NCBI GenBank assembly: GCA_902476765.1
Contig: CABSEJ010000001.1
Coordinates: 10,790-74,789 of the forward strand
Source of the DNA: an uncultured Blautia sp.
GTDB taxonomy: Bacteria; Bacillota; Clostridia; Lachnospirales; Lachnospiraceae
DNA length: 64,000 bases
Direction of reading: 5' to 3'
The notes beneath the pieces are model-generated. The model worked only from the letters and a program-made list of their open reading frames with translations. It did no database searches and had not been told where the DNA came from. A program made the translations under genes and the position numbers. Position 1 is the first letter of the stretch. Each line of letters begins with the position of its first letter. Positions 16,422-25,825 of this stretch are shown piece after piece.

Positions 16422-18569
16422 TCAATCTGTTCTTGCAGAACACAAGATAAATAATTTATCCTCTGGTCTGGCCAAAGACAGCTCTACCTTTGCCAAAGAT
16501 TTTAAATGCTCCTCGTCAATCATACCGGACAGGTCAATGATTCTTTTCCCGTAAATAATGTAGGTATTGGGCAGGGTTTTGCCCCCGTCATTATACTCTG
16601 TCATTTCCTCTACAGCCCTGCTCAGAGCCTTTTCCCATCCGTCTCCGGTACACCTGTGGATTTTTCCGTCCTGCTTCTGCAGACGGATAACCCCTTCTTC
16701 ATCCACCACAGAGGTGGGCTTGGTTATCTTCCTGGAAAGACCGAAGAAACGTTTCTTTTCCAGCTTATACTGCATGGCATACATCATACCGTTTTCTGCC
16801 GCCGTATAAAGAATTTCTTCAGAAACCCCCCAGTTTTCTGCTACTTTCTTTTTGATTTCTTCCTGGGTAAGCTTTCGTTTCGTCAAATCCTTGGAGCGAA
16901 GCTCCGTGGTGCCTATAGCTATGGCCCGGACCATATTTTTCGTGGTATCCACTTCCACGGAAACCTCCACGGTTTCCGGAGCAGCTCCCGATTTCACAGC
17001 CCTTTCCTCTGCCTCTCTGCGGACAGCCAGTATATCCTTTTCTGTAGGATTGGCAATGGTTCTCTCTACAGTATCACGAATCATAGCCAAGGCCACACCT
17101 ATAGTTGATATAACAGAACCATTCTTAGCGTTCTTGCATTTTACCTCCATAGTTTCCGCCAAATGAGGAACCACTGCCGCAGCACCGCCGCCTCCGCCTA
17201 CTAACACAGTGTTTCTTTTATCCATGCCGTAATCCTCCAGCAGAGACTGGACAACCTTGGCATTCTTTGCCGCAGACAGCCGCAGAGCTTCCTTTGCCGC
17301 CTCCTCCGGAGTCATGCCCATAGTATCTGCCAGAGCTTTCCAGGCTTTTACTGCAGCCGTTTTATTTCCGTAGGCATAATCCTCTTCTTTTACATATCCT
17401 GCCACATTGGCAGCTCCCGCCAGAGACAGGGCAAACACCCTGCCGTTTTTGCATTTCACACATGCATATTCCGGGTCATTGGGCATAGGCCGGATTGTCG
17501 TAAGCACCGGCTCCTCTATCTGGGAGTCCTCCGTATATACTTCATAGTCCAGTCCGGCTATATGTACACTTCTGGGGCCTACATCTGACAGCTTTCCTTT
17601 TTCCAGTCTTATCATACTGCCGCCGCCGATTCCCACCGTACGCACATCCAGAGACGTAAGGTAGGTTTTATGTCCGCCTACCTCGGCGTATTTCACCATT
17701 ACCTTTCCATCCTTTACACAGGAAATATCCGTGCTGGTTCCCCCTACCTCCAAAAAGATGCCGTTGGTAAGCTTCTCATACATCAAGGCTCCGGCTACAC
17801 CTGCTGCCGGCCCGGAAAGAATGGTCAATATAGGCCTTTTCCTCACCTCGTCAACCGTCATAACACCTCCGTCGCACCGCATGACCATCAAAGGAGTTTT
17901 GATTCCCGCTTTCTTAATACTCTTCTCTGTCATATTTGCGGCCTCTAACATCTTGGGCATAATGCTGGCATTGACAACCGCTGTCCTTGTCCGGACCTTC
18001 AGTCCGTACAGCTTGGAAATTTCATTGGTAGCAGTGGCCGCTATCCCGGCCTTCCCGCATAATTCCAACACTTTTCCTTCATTTTCCGGATGGTCTACAC
18101 TAAAAGCCTCTGCTCCTACAATTGCCTTGCACTCTTTTTCTGCTAATACTTCTATCTGTTTTTTGATATCTTCTTCAAAAGATTTTGTATCTGTTTCTAC
18201 AAAAGCATTTTCTGAATGAAGAGCTTTTGTTTCTGTCAGAGGAATATCCCCCATAGTGGTGTCGCTTTTGGACTTTGTGCCTTCCAGTCCTTTTCCCATG
18301 GTAAGGATACCTACCTTCACCACATCCCCTTCCAAAAGGGCGTTGGTGGCCTGGGTGGTGCCGTGGGAAATAAAAACCACATCCTCCGGCTTTACAGAAT
18401 TTTTTTCCATAATATCCTGTAAAACCTGGATAATACCTTCTGCAACTCCGGTTTTTGCCTTATGTGTAGTGGGAACCTTTGCCGTACTGATTAGCTCAAA
18501 GGTATCATTATCAATCAAGGCTGCATCAGTAAAAGTTCCGCCTACGTCTATACCTATTCTAACCTTCAT
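16422..18569 (-). CDS. Hydantoinase/oxoprolinase family protein (HyuA type)
   Basis: 715-residue ATP-dependent amidohydrolase of the hydantoinase A/oxoprolinase family. Seen are RIGIDVGGTFTDAALID (phosphate loop of the actin-like fold), FISHGTTQATNALLEG, MRCDGGVMTVDEVRKRP, TILSGPAAGVAGALM, FLEVGGTSTDISCVKDG and VRTVGIGGGSMIRLEKG. Substrates in the family are 5-oxoproline, hydantoins or related lactams. Two ATGs in tandem (18572, 18569) follow AGGAAAG; the second has the better spacing. No HyuB partner is next to it. It follows a transporter gene by 39 bp, suggesting uptake of its substrate. Confidence 0.9.
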   Translation of the reverse strand: MKVRIGIDVGGTFTDAALIDNDTFELISTAKVPTTHKAKTGVAEGIIQVLQDIMEKNSVKPEDVVFISHGTTQATNALLEGDVVKVGILTMGKGLEGTKSKSDTTMGDIPLTETKALHSENAFVETDTKSFEEDIKKQIEVLAEKECKAIVGAEAFSVDHPENEGKVLELCGKAGIAATATNEISKLYGLKVRTRTAVVNASIMPKMLEAANMTEKSIKKAGIKTPLMVMRCDGGVMTVDEVRKRPILTILSGPAAGVAGALMYEKLTNGIFLEVGGTSTDISCVKDGKVMVKYAEVGGHKTYLTSLDVRTVGIGGGSMIRLEKGKLSDVGPRSVHIAGLDYEVYTEDSQIEEPVLTTIRPMPNDPEYACVKCKNGRVFALSLAGAANVAGYVKEEDYAYGNKTAAVKAWKALADTMGMTPEEAAKEALRLSAAKNAKVVQSLLEDYGMDKRNTVLVGGGGGAAAVVPHLAETMEVKCKNAKNGSVISTIGVALAMIRDTVERTIANPTEKDILAVRREAEERAVKSGAAPETVEVSVEVDTTKNMVRAIAIGTTELRSKDLTKRKLTQEEIKKKVAENWGVSEEILYTAAENGMMYAMQYKLEKKRFFGLSRKITKPTSVVDEEGVIRLQKQDGKIHRCTGDGWEKALSRAVEEMTEYNDGGKTLPNTYIIYGKRIIDLSGMIDEEHLKSLAKVELSLARPEDKLFILCSARTD

Positions 18570-18608
18570 CATACTTTCCTGCCTTTTCTATTCTGTCATC
18601 CGCTGGAT

Positions 18609-19919
18609 TTACATATAAAGAACCACTGTAACAAGAATACCCAAAATCACAACAGGCCATATCCAGGGTAAAAGCCTTTTTGTCACAGAAGTTACTTCCT
18701 CTCCCGTATAGCTGCATACCCACACGTTATGCGTATTGGTGGGACAGCAAAGAAGCTGCATGGTAGAGACCGCACAGAAGCCGCCCATTATCACGTTAAT
18801 AGGAAGTACATTTAAGCTTACCATTAAAGCAGCAATCCCTGCGCCTAATCCCCACAGGTTCAGAGGCCCCCTGTACAGGCAAAGAGGCGCCAAAACAGCA
18901 AAGAATAACACAAAGGTTAAGGTTGAACTGGGTGTAATCACCCGCATCAAAGGAGACAGAGATTCTGTAACTGAAGGCTGGTTAATGGCCAGCAGCAGCA
19001 TACCGATTCCAATCATCAGGGTAGCCGATGGAGCCGTAGCCGAAAATCCGTCAAACAGTGTTTTGGTCAGCATATTCATGGTTCTTTTCCATCCTGCCTT
19101 GATACTGGTAAATACACAGGCCCATATAATTGAAACCATAAAAGCAGAAATCAAAGGAAACTTAAATCCAATAACAAGGACCAGCGGAATCAGAGGCGTT
19201 ACCATGGCCAGGGCTCCCGTCACCCCTTTTAATTGGTATAATTCTTCTTCCTCCGCTTCCACCGGAGCGGAAAAAGCATATTTCTTTCCTGTTTTCCGGT
19301 ATCTGATTACACAGAAAATAACTCCGGAAACAAAAGCAGCTACTGCACAGATGGCTAAGATTTTAAATACATCGTCAAAATCTGCTCCGATAACTGCGGC
19401 TATGGAATTTACGTTAGACAGGTTTGCATTATTGCCCACGCAGTAGGCAAACAGCATAACAGCCGTAGCAGTAAACTTGTCTGCGCCTACAGATACCAAA
19501 ATAGGAATCACAATGGTACCTATCATGATTACCGTGCCCAGTCCATTGACCGTAGTGAAAAGCAGGGAGGCCACAACAAACAGTACCAGGGTAACTATCA
19601 GAGTCTTATCTCCCCCTAATTCTGCCCCTTTCTTTATCATGGTTTCGCTGATTTTGGTTTTTTCCATCACCATGCCCAGCCATCCAGCAAAAACAGCAAC
19701 CATAATGGCATCTCCTAATTTCAGGGCTCCCGCCTGTATCACAGTCTGTAAAAAGCCTGCGGCATTTCCCTCTGCATCTGTGGCAATCACCGGCACGCCG
19801 CCAATCACACAGATTCCCACTGCCAGGACAAAAAGTGCCAGCACTGTAGGCATTTTTCTGGTAACCATAAGTCCCATTACAACCAACATAAACAGTAAAA
19901 TCAGTATACCTTGTATCAT
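18609..19919 (-). CDS. Multi-spanning ion-transporter-superfamily permease
   Basis: 436 residues with about 11-12 hydrophobic segments, beginning with IQGILILLFMLVVMGLMV and including VLFVVASLLFTTVNGLGTVI and LNLWGLGAGIAALMVSLNVL. The pattern, with a cytoplasmic charged loop near residues 205-225 (EAEEEELYQLK), resembles the ion-transporter superfamily (CitMHS, DcuC, GntP). Start 19919 follows GAGAGGTGG; an in-frame ATG at 19967 gives an unlikely hydrophilic extension. It lies between the ROK regulator and the hydantoinase gene and probably imports the organic acid or lactam the operon uses. The exact family and substrate are uncertain. Confidence 0.82.
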   Translation of the reverse strand: MIQGILILLFMLVVMGLMVTRKMPTVLALFVLAVGICVIGGVPVIATDAEGNAAGFLQTVIQAGALKLGDAIMVAVFAGWLGMVMEKTKISETMIKKGAELGGDKTLIVTLVLFVVASLLFTTVNGLGTVIMIGTIVIPILVSVGADKFTATAVMLFAYCVGNNANLSNVNSIAAVIGADFDDVFKILAICAVAAFVSGVIFCVIRYRKTGKKYAFSAPVEAEEEELYQLKGVTGALAMVTPLIPLVLVIGFKFPLISAFMVSIIWACVFTSIKAGWKRTMNMLTKTLFDGFSATAPSATLMIGIGMLLLAINQPSVTESLSPLMRVITPSSTLTFVLFFAVLAPLCLYRGPLNLWGLGAGIAALMVSLNVLPINVIMGGFCAVSTMQLLCCPTNTHNVWVCSYTGEEVTSVTKRLLPWIWPVVILGILVTVVLYM

Positions 19920-19997
19920 ATATGTCCACCTCTCATTGTTTTTTGCCAATACCGATGTCTGCCTCATACTTTAGGAAAACATATATGCCCTTTCTTT

Positions 19998-21050
19998 TTA
20001 AAAGGTCTCTACCAGATATTTATAGTTTTCCATCCAAATCTGATGTGCAAACACCCCTCCAATATCTTTCCTTTCTGCTCCCAGCTTTCTGATAACCGGG
20101 TTTAAAGGAAACCTCTGCGCCACCATTTCCACTATCTTATCTAAGTGTTCCGCCTGCCCTCCGATGAATACATCACGGACAGGGAAAAACAGCAGCGCAC
20201 TTTTAATTACCTGCGAAAGCTTTTCTGATAATATCTCAGGGGAAAGCTTTTTCAGGGCAAGCTCCTGAGCCAGCATAATGCTTCTGGAAGCCCCGCTTTC
20301 TGCTCCCGCATAGTTCCCTGTAAGCACAGCCGAGCTTATGTCGAAAACCGTATCATCTGCGCTTTTCACCAAGGTCTTATTTAAAACAAAGCTGGCTGTA
20401 ATCCTCTCTCCCAGATTTATGTATGCATAATTCTTATACTCTGTATCCACAGTCCTTAAATAATAGTCTAAACTATAACGGTTTAAAAGCTCCTTTTTCA
20501 CCCGGACATCACAGCTGGCCGCCAATGCAGTCTCCATACGGAGTACGTCTGAGGACAAAGATGTTGTAAACTCTGTCATCAAATCATATTCCGGAATATC
20601 ATCCTGGCAAAGCAGCCCCACCCCTGTGATTCTGGCAGGAATACCTTCTTCCCCCTTCTGGATACTCTTTACATATCTGCAGAGAACATCCAGAAGCCGG
20701 TTACCGGCAAGCATCTTACTGGCCAGTTCCTTTGTCTGCAGAAGCTGTCCGCATAAATCATACACACTGGCAGTTACACCGTCTCGTTTCACAGCCAGGG
20801 TGACCACGCACCCATAATCCGGCTTTATCCGCAGTAAAATCGGTTTTCTTCCCCCTGTAGATTCTCCTTCTTTTGTTTCCTCAACCACTCCTTTTTTCAT
20901 CAGCAATGAAATTGCCTGGCTCACTGTACTTGGAGCGAGACCGCTTCTCTCAGAAATTTCGATTCTGGAAACCGGTTCCCAATCCATGACACACCCCATT
21001 ACCTGAGCAACATTATTTAATTTTACATCTTTCAAAGATTTTTTAGCCAT
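19998..21050 (-). CDS. ROK family transcriptional regulator
   Basis: 350 residues. Residues 8-75 form a winged helix (RIEISERSGLAPSTVSQAI, then GGRKPILLRIKP), and the rest is a ROK-like domain (YAYINLGERITASFVLN). The C-x-C-x4-C zinc motif and a clear ATP-binding DxGGT are missing, so this is a regulator, not a kinase. Start 21050 follows AGGTGGT with 5 bases; a GTG at 21059 lies inside the RBS. First gene of the operon with transporter and hydantoinase. Repeated TAAG/CTTA sites around its promoter suggest autoregulation. Confidence 0.88.
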   Translation of the reverse strand: MAKKSLKDVKLNNVAQVMGCVMDWEPVSRIEISERSGLAPSTVSQAISLLMKKGVVEETKEGESTGGRKPILLRIKPDYGCVVTLAVKRDGVTASVYDLCGQLLQTKELASKMLAGNRLLDVLCRYVKSIQKGEEGIPARITGVGLLCQDDIPEYDLMTEFTTSLSSDVLRMETALAASCDVRVKKELLNRYSLDYYLRTVDTEYKNYAYINLGERITASFVLNKTLVKSADDTVFDISSAVLTGNYAGAESGASRSIMLAQELALKKLSPEILSEKLSQVIKSALLFFPVRDVFIGGQAEHLDKIVEMVAQRFPLNPVIRKLGAERKDIGGVFAHQIWMENYKYLVETF

Positions 21051-21059
21051 ATTTACCAC

Positions 21060-21372
21060 CTATTTATTTTTAATATCGAAATAAGTATACCCATGATTTT
21101 CCTATTTTTCAATAACCTACCATAGATTTTGCCAAAAAACCTTAGTGAATTAAGCTTACGGCCATAAACTTATTTTTTAATTCAAATTAAGTATATATAA
21201 AACAGGAAAGATTGTCAATTTATTTTAGTTTTCCAGCAAAAATTTAGGCAAGTTTTCCAGAATTCGAATCTTAGTTTTATGCAGTTTTTCTTTTTGCAGG
21301 AAAAGAAGGAAGGATAAGCTTATTTCTTTGTGCAAAATAAGCATACTTACTCATTAAAGAATTGATATAAAA
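21060..21372 (-). promoter_or_regulatory. Promoter and multi-site operator region of the ROK operon
   Basis: Minus-strand promoter: -35 TTGACA (21213-21218), 17-bp spacer, -10 TATACT (21190-21195). Related sites lie around it: AAATAAGTATAC (21079-21090), AATTAAGCTTAC (21148-21159), ATAAACTTAT, AAATTAAGTATA overlapping the -10, GATAAGCTTAT (21313-21323) and AAATAAGCATACTTAC (21335-21350). The last two are inverted TAAG/CTTA pairs. No gene is seen here. Confidence 0.65.
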
Positions 21373-21373
21373 T

Positions 21374-21463
21374 ATGCAGAAATTCTCCCTCTATATCCTT
21401 GGGAAATTTCTGCATAAACATACTTACCTCTCTGCACAAGAACACACGCCCTCATGCAGAGAG
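21374..21463 (-). terminator. Two tandem hairpins after the acyl-CoA genes
   Basis: On the minus strand, the hairpin CTCTCTGCA/TGCAGAGAG (21428-21436 with 21455-21463) is followed by ATGCAGAAATT/AATTTCTGCAT (21374-21384 with 21405-21415), with extra CCC/GGG pairing inside the second. The second is followed by an AT-rich tract rather than a pure U-run. They probably end the long operon whose last gene stops at 21473. Confidence 0.6.
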
Positions 21464-21472
21464 AGTATCCTC

Positions 21473-22312
21473 TTATTTTTCATAGATATAAAACCCTTCC
21501 CCTGTCTTCCTCCCTAATTTTTTCCCTCTTACCATTTTTCTCAGATAGGGATGGGGACGGTATTTGGAATCTCCTGTCTCTTTCTGAAGCACTTCCATAA
21601 TGTCCAAAACAATATCCAGTCCAATCAAATCCCCCAATTCTAAAGGTCCCATGGGATGATTGGCCCCTAATTTCATGGCTGTATCAATGTCCTCCGCTTT
21701 CGCAGCCCCTTCTGCTAAGATACCCACAGCCTCATTTATCATAGGAATCAAGATTCTGTTTACTGCAAAGCCGGGAGATTCTTCTATTTGAACCGGAACC
21801 TTTCCTATGGTCTCCACTATTTTTTTAAGCTCTGCTATGGTCTGGGAAGGAGTATCTAAAGCCGGAATAATTTCCACTAGCTTCATAACCGGCGCCGGAT
21901 TGAAAAAATGCAGGCCTACAACCGTCCTGTTAATTCCGGCGCCAATTTCCGTTACCGATAGGGAAGAGGTATTGGTGGCAAAGATACAATCCCCGGGACA
22001 AATACTCTGCAGTTTTTGGAAGGTACTGCGCTTGATTTCCATATTTTCTACTGCGGCCTCAATAACGAGATTACAGTCTGTACAGTCTTCTGCCACCCCT
22101 ACTGAAATAGCAGAAAGAATTTCCATGGCTTCTTCTCTCTTTATCTTTCCCTTTTCTACTCTGTCCTTCAGATTCCGGGCAATTTTATCTTTCCCTTTCC
22201 GGGCTAATTCCAAATTTAAATCACATAGCAGCACCTTATGAGTTCCGCTCTGGGCAAACACCTGGGCAATCCCTGTCCCCATAGTTCCGGCGCCCATAAC
22301 CCCAACTTTCAT
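21473..22312 (-). CDS. hbd: 3-hydroxybutyryl-CoA dehydrogenase
   Basis: 279 residues, full length. N-terminal NAD-binding motif VGVMGAGTMGTGIAQVFA, then ATNTSSLSVTEIG and GLHFFNPAPVMKLVEII with the catalytic His, and a C-terminal dimerisation domain (NRILIPMINEAVGILAEG, HPMGPLELGDLIGLD). It interconverts acetoacetyl-CoA and 3-hydroxybutyryl-CoA. Last gene of the 19-gene operon, 14 bp after the crotonase gene. With thiolase and crotonase it gives the standard clostridial acetyl-CoA to crotonyl-CoA segment, which can run in either direction. Confidence 0.95.
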   Translation of the reverse strand: MKVGVMGAGTMGTGIAQVFAQSGTHKVLLCDLNLELARKGKDKIARNLKDRVEKGKIKREEAMEILSAISVGVAEDCTDCNLVIEAAVENMEIKRSTFQKLQSICPGDCIFATNTSSLSVTEIGAGINRTVVGLHFFNPAPVMKLVEIIPALDTPSQTIAELKKIVETIGKVPVQIEESPGFAVNRILIPMINEAVGILAEGAAKAEDIDTAMKLGANHPMGPLELGDLIGLDIVLDIMEVLQKETGDSKYRPHPYLRKMVRGKKLGRKTGEGFYIYEK

Positions 22313-22326
22313 ACACCCTTTCCCTC

Positions 22327-23103
22327 CTATTTGTTCCTGAAATTTTTCGTCTTTCTTTTTTCTAAAAAGGCTGTCATACCCTCTTTTTGGTCCTGACTTG
22401 CAAAACAGCTTCCGAATAATCTGGATTCTACAGCTACTCCCTGGTCTATCTCACACTCTATTCCCTGATTTATTGCTTTCTTACAATTTTTCACTGCAAT
22501 AGGAGCATTTTTACAAATCTTATCCGCCAGATATAAAGCCTTTTCCATAAGCAGTTCAGCCGGACACACCATGCTGACCAGGCCAATCCTCAAAGCCTCC
22601 TCTGCATCTATATTTTGCCCTGTATAAAGCATCTGTTTTGCTGCAGAAAGACCTACTAAACGTGGCAGTCTCTGGGTTCCCCCGAAACCGGGAATGATGC
22701 CAAGTCCTACTTCCGGCTGGCCGAATACAGCATTTTCTGAGCAGATGCGTATGTCGCAGCACATAGCTAATTCACAGCCTCCGCCTAAGGCAAAGCAGTT
22801 TACAGCAGCTACCACTGGTATGGGAAAATTTTCTATCTTTCTGAAAACAGCATTACCTTTTTTTCCGAATTTTTCTGCCTCTTGGGGAGACAGGCTGCAC
22901 ATTTCTCCAATGTCAGCTCCTGCTGCAAAGGCCTTCTTCCCCTGTCCGGTCAGAATAAGGCAGCGGATATTACCGGTATCTATACCATCTAAAGCTGCTT
23001 CCAATTCTGTCAAAATATGACTGTTCAGGGCATTCAGCGCCTCCTGCCGGGAAAGAGTAAGAATCCCTATATTCTTTTGCTCCTCATATAATACATATTC
23101 CAT
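22327..23103 (-). CDS. crt: Enoyl-CoA hydratase (crotonase)
   Basis: 258-residue crotonase. The CoA oxyanion-hole motif AFAAGADIGEM, the first catalytic Glu in ALGGGCELAMCCDIR and the second in FGQPEVGLGIIPGFGG are all present. It hydrates crotonyl-CoA to 3-hydroxybutyryl-CoA and the reverse. It sits 14 bp before hbd and 21 bp after the thiolase gene. Butyryl-CoA dehydrogenase and Etf genes, usually next to crt in butyrate operons, are absent here. Confidence 0.93.
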   Translation of the reverse strand: MEYVLYEEQKNIGILTLSRQEALNALNSHILTELEAALDGIDTGNIRCLILTGQGKKAFAAGADIGEMCSLSPQEAEKFGKKGNAVFRKIENFPIPVVAAVNCFALGGGCELAMCCDIRICSENAVFGQPEVGLGIIPGFGGTQRLPRLVGLSAAKQMLYTGQNIDAEEALRIGLVSMVCPAELLMEKALYLADKICKNAPIAVKNCKKAINQGIECEIDQGVAVESRLFGSCFASQDQKEGMTAFLEKRKTKNFRNK

Positions 23104-23124
23104 TTTTTGCTCACCTTCTGTATC

Positions 23125-24321
23125 CTATGTTTCTCTTTCCACCACAGCGGCGCACCCCATCCCCCCGCCAATGCAAAGAGCCGCAAGCCCTCTTCTGGCA
23201 TTTCTTCTCTCCATTTCATAAAGAAGGGTAACTAAAATCCTGCAGCCTGATGCTCCTACCGGATGCCCCAATGCTATAGCGCCTCCATTTACATTCAATC
23301 TGCTGCTGTGAATTTCCAATTCTTTTGATACAGCTAAAGCCTGGGCTGCAAAGGCTTCATTGGCTTCTACAAGGTCGAAATCGTCTAGTTTGTATCCTGT
23401 CTTTTTCATTATCTTCCGGACTGCCGCCACAGGTCCGATTCCCATAACAGCCGGCTCCACTCCGGCCAAAGCTCCTGCCTTCCATATAGCCATAGGCGTC
23501 ACGCCAAGCTCTATGGCCTTTCGCTCACTAAGCACTACAACCGCAGCGGCCCCATCATTGATTCCGGAAGAATTAGCTGCTGTAACTGTACCGTTTTCTT
23601 TAAAAGCAGGCCGTAATCTTCCGATACTTTCTGCCGTAGTTTCCGGCCGGATTCCTTCATCCTCAGCAAAAACTATGGTCTGTTTTTTACTTTCTACTGT
23701 GACAGGAACAATCTCTTCTTTAAATCGCCCCTCTTGTCTGGCTCTTGCGGCCTTGGATTGACTCCAGGCTGCAAATCTGTCCTGCTCTTCCCTGGTGATA
23801 TTCCATTTTTCCGCAATATTTTCCGCAGTAATTCCCATATGATATTGATAAAAGGCATCTGTCAGTGCGTCTTTCACCATGGTATCCACCAAGGTTCCAT
23901 CCCCCATACGATACCCATACCTGCCCTGGGTCACAGCATAGGGGGACATTGTCATGTTTTCCATGCCCCCCGCTACAACGATTTCTGCATCCCCTGCCTT
24001 TATCATTTCCGCTGCCTGATTTACACAGTTCAGCCCGGAACCGCATACAACATTCATTGTAACTGCAGGCACCTCCACCGGAATTCCTGCTTTTACAGCG
24101 GCTTGGCGGGCCACATTCTGTCCCTGCCCTGCCTGTATCACACACCCCATATACACCTGGTCCGCTTCCTCCTTCGGTATATGGCTGCGGCGAAGAGCTT
24201 CCCGGATTACAATCGCTCCCAGTTCTGCTGCAGGCACCGCTTTCAGGGTTCCCCCCATAACGCCTATAGGAGTCCGGCAGGCGCCGGCAAGAACAATTCT
24301 GTCTCCATCCTGTTTAAGCAT
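23125..24321 (-). CDS. thlA: Acetyl-CoA acetyltransferase (thiolase)
   Basis: 398-residue biosynthetic-type thiolase. Catalytic Cys lies in MNVVCGSGLNCVNQAAE, His in GGAIALGHPVGASGCR and the second Cys in LCIGGGMGCA; NEAFAAQALAV is also conserved. It condenses two acetyl-CoA or cleaves acetoacetyl-CoA. The start at 24321 (AGGAAA upstream) gives the usual N-terminus ahead of IVLAGACRTPIG and avoids overlap with the dehydratase gene; an ATG at 24345 would overlap by 14 bp and is a possible alternative. Confidence 0.93.
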   Translation of the reverse strand: MLKQDGDRIVLAGACRTPIGVMGGTLKAVPAAELGAIVIREALRRSHIPKEEADQVYMGCVIQAGQGQNVARQAAVKAGIPVEVPAVTMNVVCGSGLNCVNQAAEMIKAGDAEIVVAGGMENMTMSPYAVTQGRYGYRMGDGTLVDTMVKDALTDAFYQYHMGITAENIAEKWNITREEQDRFAAWSQSKAARARQEGRFKEEIVPVTVESKKQTIVFAEDEGIRPETTAESIGRLRPAFKENGTVTAANSSGINDGAAAVVVLSERKAIELGVTPMAIWKAGALAGVEPAVMGIGPVAAVRKIMKKTGYKLDDFDLVEANEAFAAQALAVSKELEIHSSRLNVNGGAIALGHPVGASGCRILVTLLYEMERRNARRGLAALCIGGGMGCAAVVERET

Positions 24322-24331
24322 TGGTGTTTTC

Positions 24332-25810
24332 CTATCTGTTTTCATCCTCTTTTTGTCCTCTCTGGATTCCCGCAATAGCCTGGGCCAGCTTCTTTTTCTC
24401 TTCCAGCCCTCCCTGCCTGCCAATCATAATCCTTTGGGCCTGAGGGCTTCCTGCACCATGAAGAGACTCGGTACGATATCCCACAGCACCTGCCCCCAGG
24501 GTCATACTTTCTATCAGACGCAGTATTTTCATACGGTCCATCACATCCGCAGTGCTGCTGCCCTTAAAATATTTTTTACACAATTCTCCCACTTCCGGAG
24601 AATGAAAATCCTGTTCTGAAGGCATAGTCACCATAAGACCCCCGGCAATATCCTCTGCCAGTCTTGCAATTTCATAAGGGTATCTGGTAACATTCTGCTT
24701 GCACACATTAGCCAAAAGGGTATTCATCTGATAATTCCCTGACAGGGTAGCTTTTCCTTCTGCCGAACAGGCAATGCCGCAGCAATACAAAGTCTCATTC
24801 AAATGCATCATTTCAATGAGTTTATCTTTAATGTGAGAAGCTTTCTCCACACCGTTATACTCTGCCGCCACAGCCGCTGCTCCAATCAGCACATCTCCTA
24901 CTCCCGCCTTACAGCCTCCATAGCTCTGTCTGTGGTAACCGGCAAAACGCTCCACCAAGACTCCGGCAAACTCATACTCCTCACATAAGAAGACTCTCTC
25001 CCAAGGCACGAAGACATTTTCAAACACCACCAGGGCTTCCTGCCCTCCAAATTTACAATTGCCGCAGTCCATGCATCCATTGTCCTCTAATTTCCTTGTA
25101 TCACAGGACTGGCGTCCGTAAATCATGGTAATTCCCTGGGCGTCAGAAGGTACGGCAAAACATACTGCATAGGCTTTATCCTCTTCCTTCATGGCTATGG
25201 TAGGCATGATAAGCTGTTCGTGAGAATTTACCGCTCCGGTCTGATGAGCCTTTGCCCCTGTTACGACAATCCCATCTCTCCGCTTCTCTACAATATGCAG
25301 ATACATATCCGGGTCTTCCTGCCTGCCAGGCGACAGGCTTCTGTCCCCCTTAGGGTCTGTCATAGCGCCGTCTACCGTTAAATCCTTTTCCTGTACATAT
25401 CTCATATAATCGCAGAAACGCCGGTGATAAACAGTTCCATATTTCTGGTCTGTTTCATAGGTTGTAGAATAAACTGCATTAAAAGCATCCATTCCCACAC
25501 ATCTCTGAAAACAGGCCCCTGTTTTCTGGCCCAATATCCTCTGCATTTTCACTTTATTTACCAGGTCTTCCCTGCTCTGATGAATATGACAAAAGCGATT
25601 GATTCTCTCCCCTGTCAAATGAGATACTGTTGTCATAATTTCTTTGTATTGGGGATTCTGGGCCAAGGCATAAGTCATGGCCACAGAGTTTACAGATGGG
25701 CGAATAATAGGATGGTCTACGAAATTATCCACCCTTTCCCCAAACAGATATACTACTGTCTTTAATTTTCCCAGGCTTTCTATATATTCCTGAGCCGTCA
25801 TTAAACTCAT
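24332..25810 (-). CDS. abfD: 4-hydroxybutyryl-CoA dehydratase homologue (AbfD family)
   Basis: 492-residue flavin and [4Fe-4S] enzyme of the HpaB/AbfD family. The cluster ligands known from Clostridium aminobutyricum (Cys99, Cys103, His292, Cys299) are all present, shifted by one: C100 and C104 in ACFQRC, H293 and C300 in YHRQSYGGC. This separates it from plain hydroxylases. The known reaction is radical dehydration of 4-hydroxybutyryl-CoA to crotonyl-CoA, plus isomerisation of vinylacetyl-CoA. No CoA-transferase or 4-hydroxybutyrate dehydrogenase gene is nearby, so its CoA substrate must come from another step, possibly NifJ. The RBS is GGGGAG. Confidence 0.87.
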   Translation of the reverse strand: MSLMTAQEYIESLGKLKTVVYLFGERVDNFVDHPIIRPSVNSVAMTYALAQNPQYKEIMTTVSHLTGERINRFCHIHQSREDLVNKVKMQRILGQKTGACFQRCVGMDAFNAVYSTTYETDQKYGTVYHRRFCDYMRYVQEKDLTVDGAMTDPKGDRSLSPGRQEDPDMYLHIVEKRRDGIVVTGAKAHQTGAVNSHEQLIMPTIAMKEEDKAYAVCFAVPSDAQGITMIYGRQSCDTRKLEDNGCMDCGNCKFGGQEALVVFENVFVPWERVFLCEEYEFAGVLVERFAGYHRQSYGGCKAGVGDVLIGAAAVAAEYNGVEKASHIKDKLIEMMHLNETLYCCGIACSAEGKATLSGNYQMNTLLANVCKQNVTRYPYEIARLAEDIAGGLMVTMPSEQDFHSPEVGELCKKYFKGSSTADVMDRMKILRLIESMTLGAGAVGYRTESLHGAGSPQAQRIMIGRQGGLEEKKKLAQAIAGIQRGQKEDENR

Positions 25811-25825
25811 TGCTTTCTCCCCTCT

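Noticed and set aside
18736..19446. 236-codon plus-strand open frame opposite the transporter
   Set aside because: Low-complexity Ser/Thr/Ile-rich translation of the antisense of membrane spans.
21473..25810. Complete butyrate-synthesis operon
   Set aside because: Butyryl-CoA dehydrogenase, EtfAB and a terminal CoA-transferase or kinase are absent, so only the acetyl-CoA to crotonyl-CoA segment is supported.
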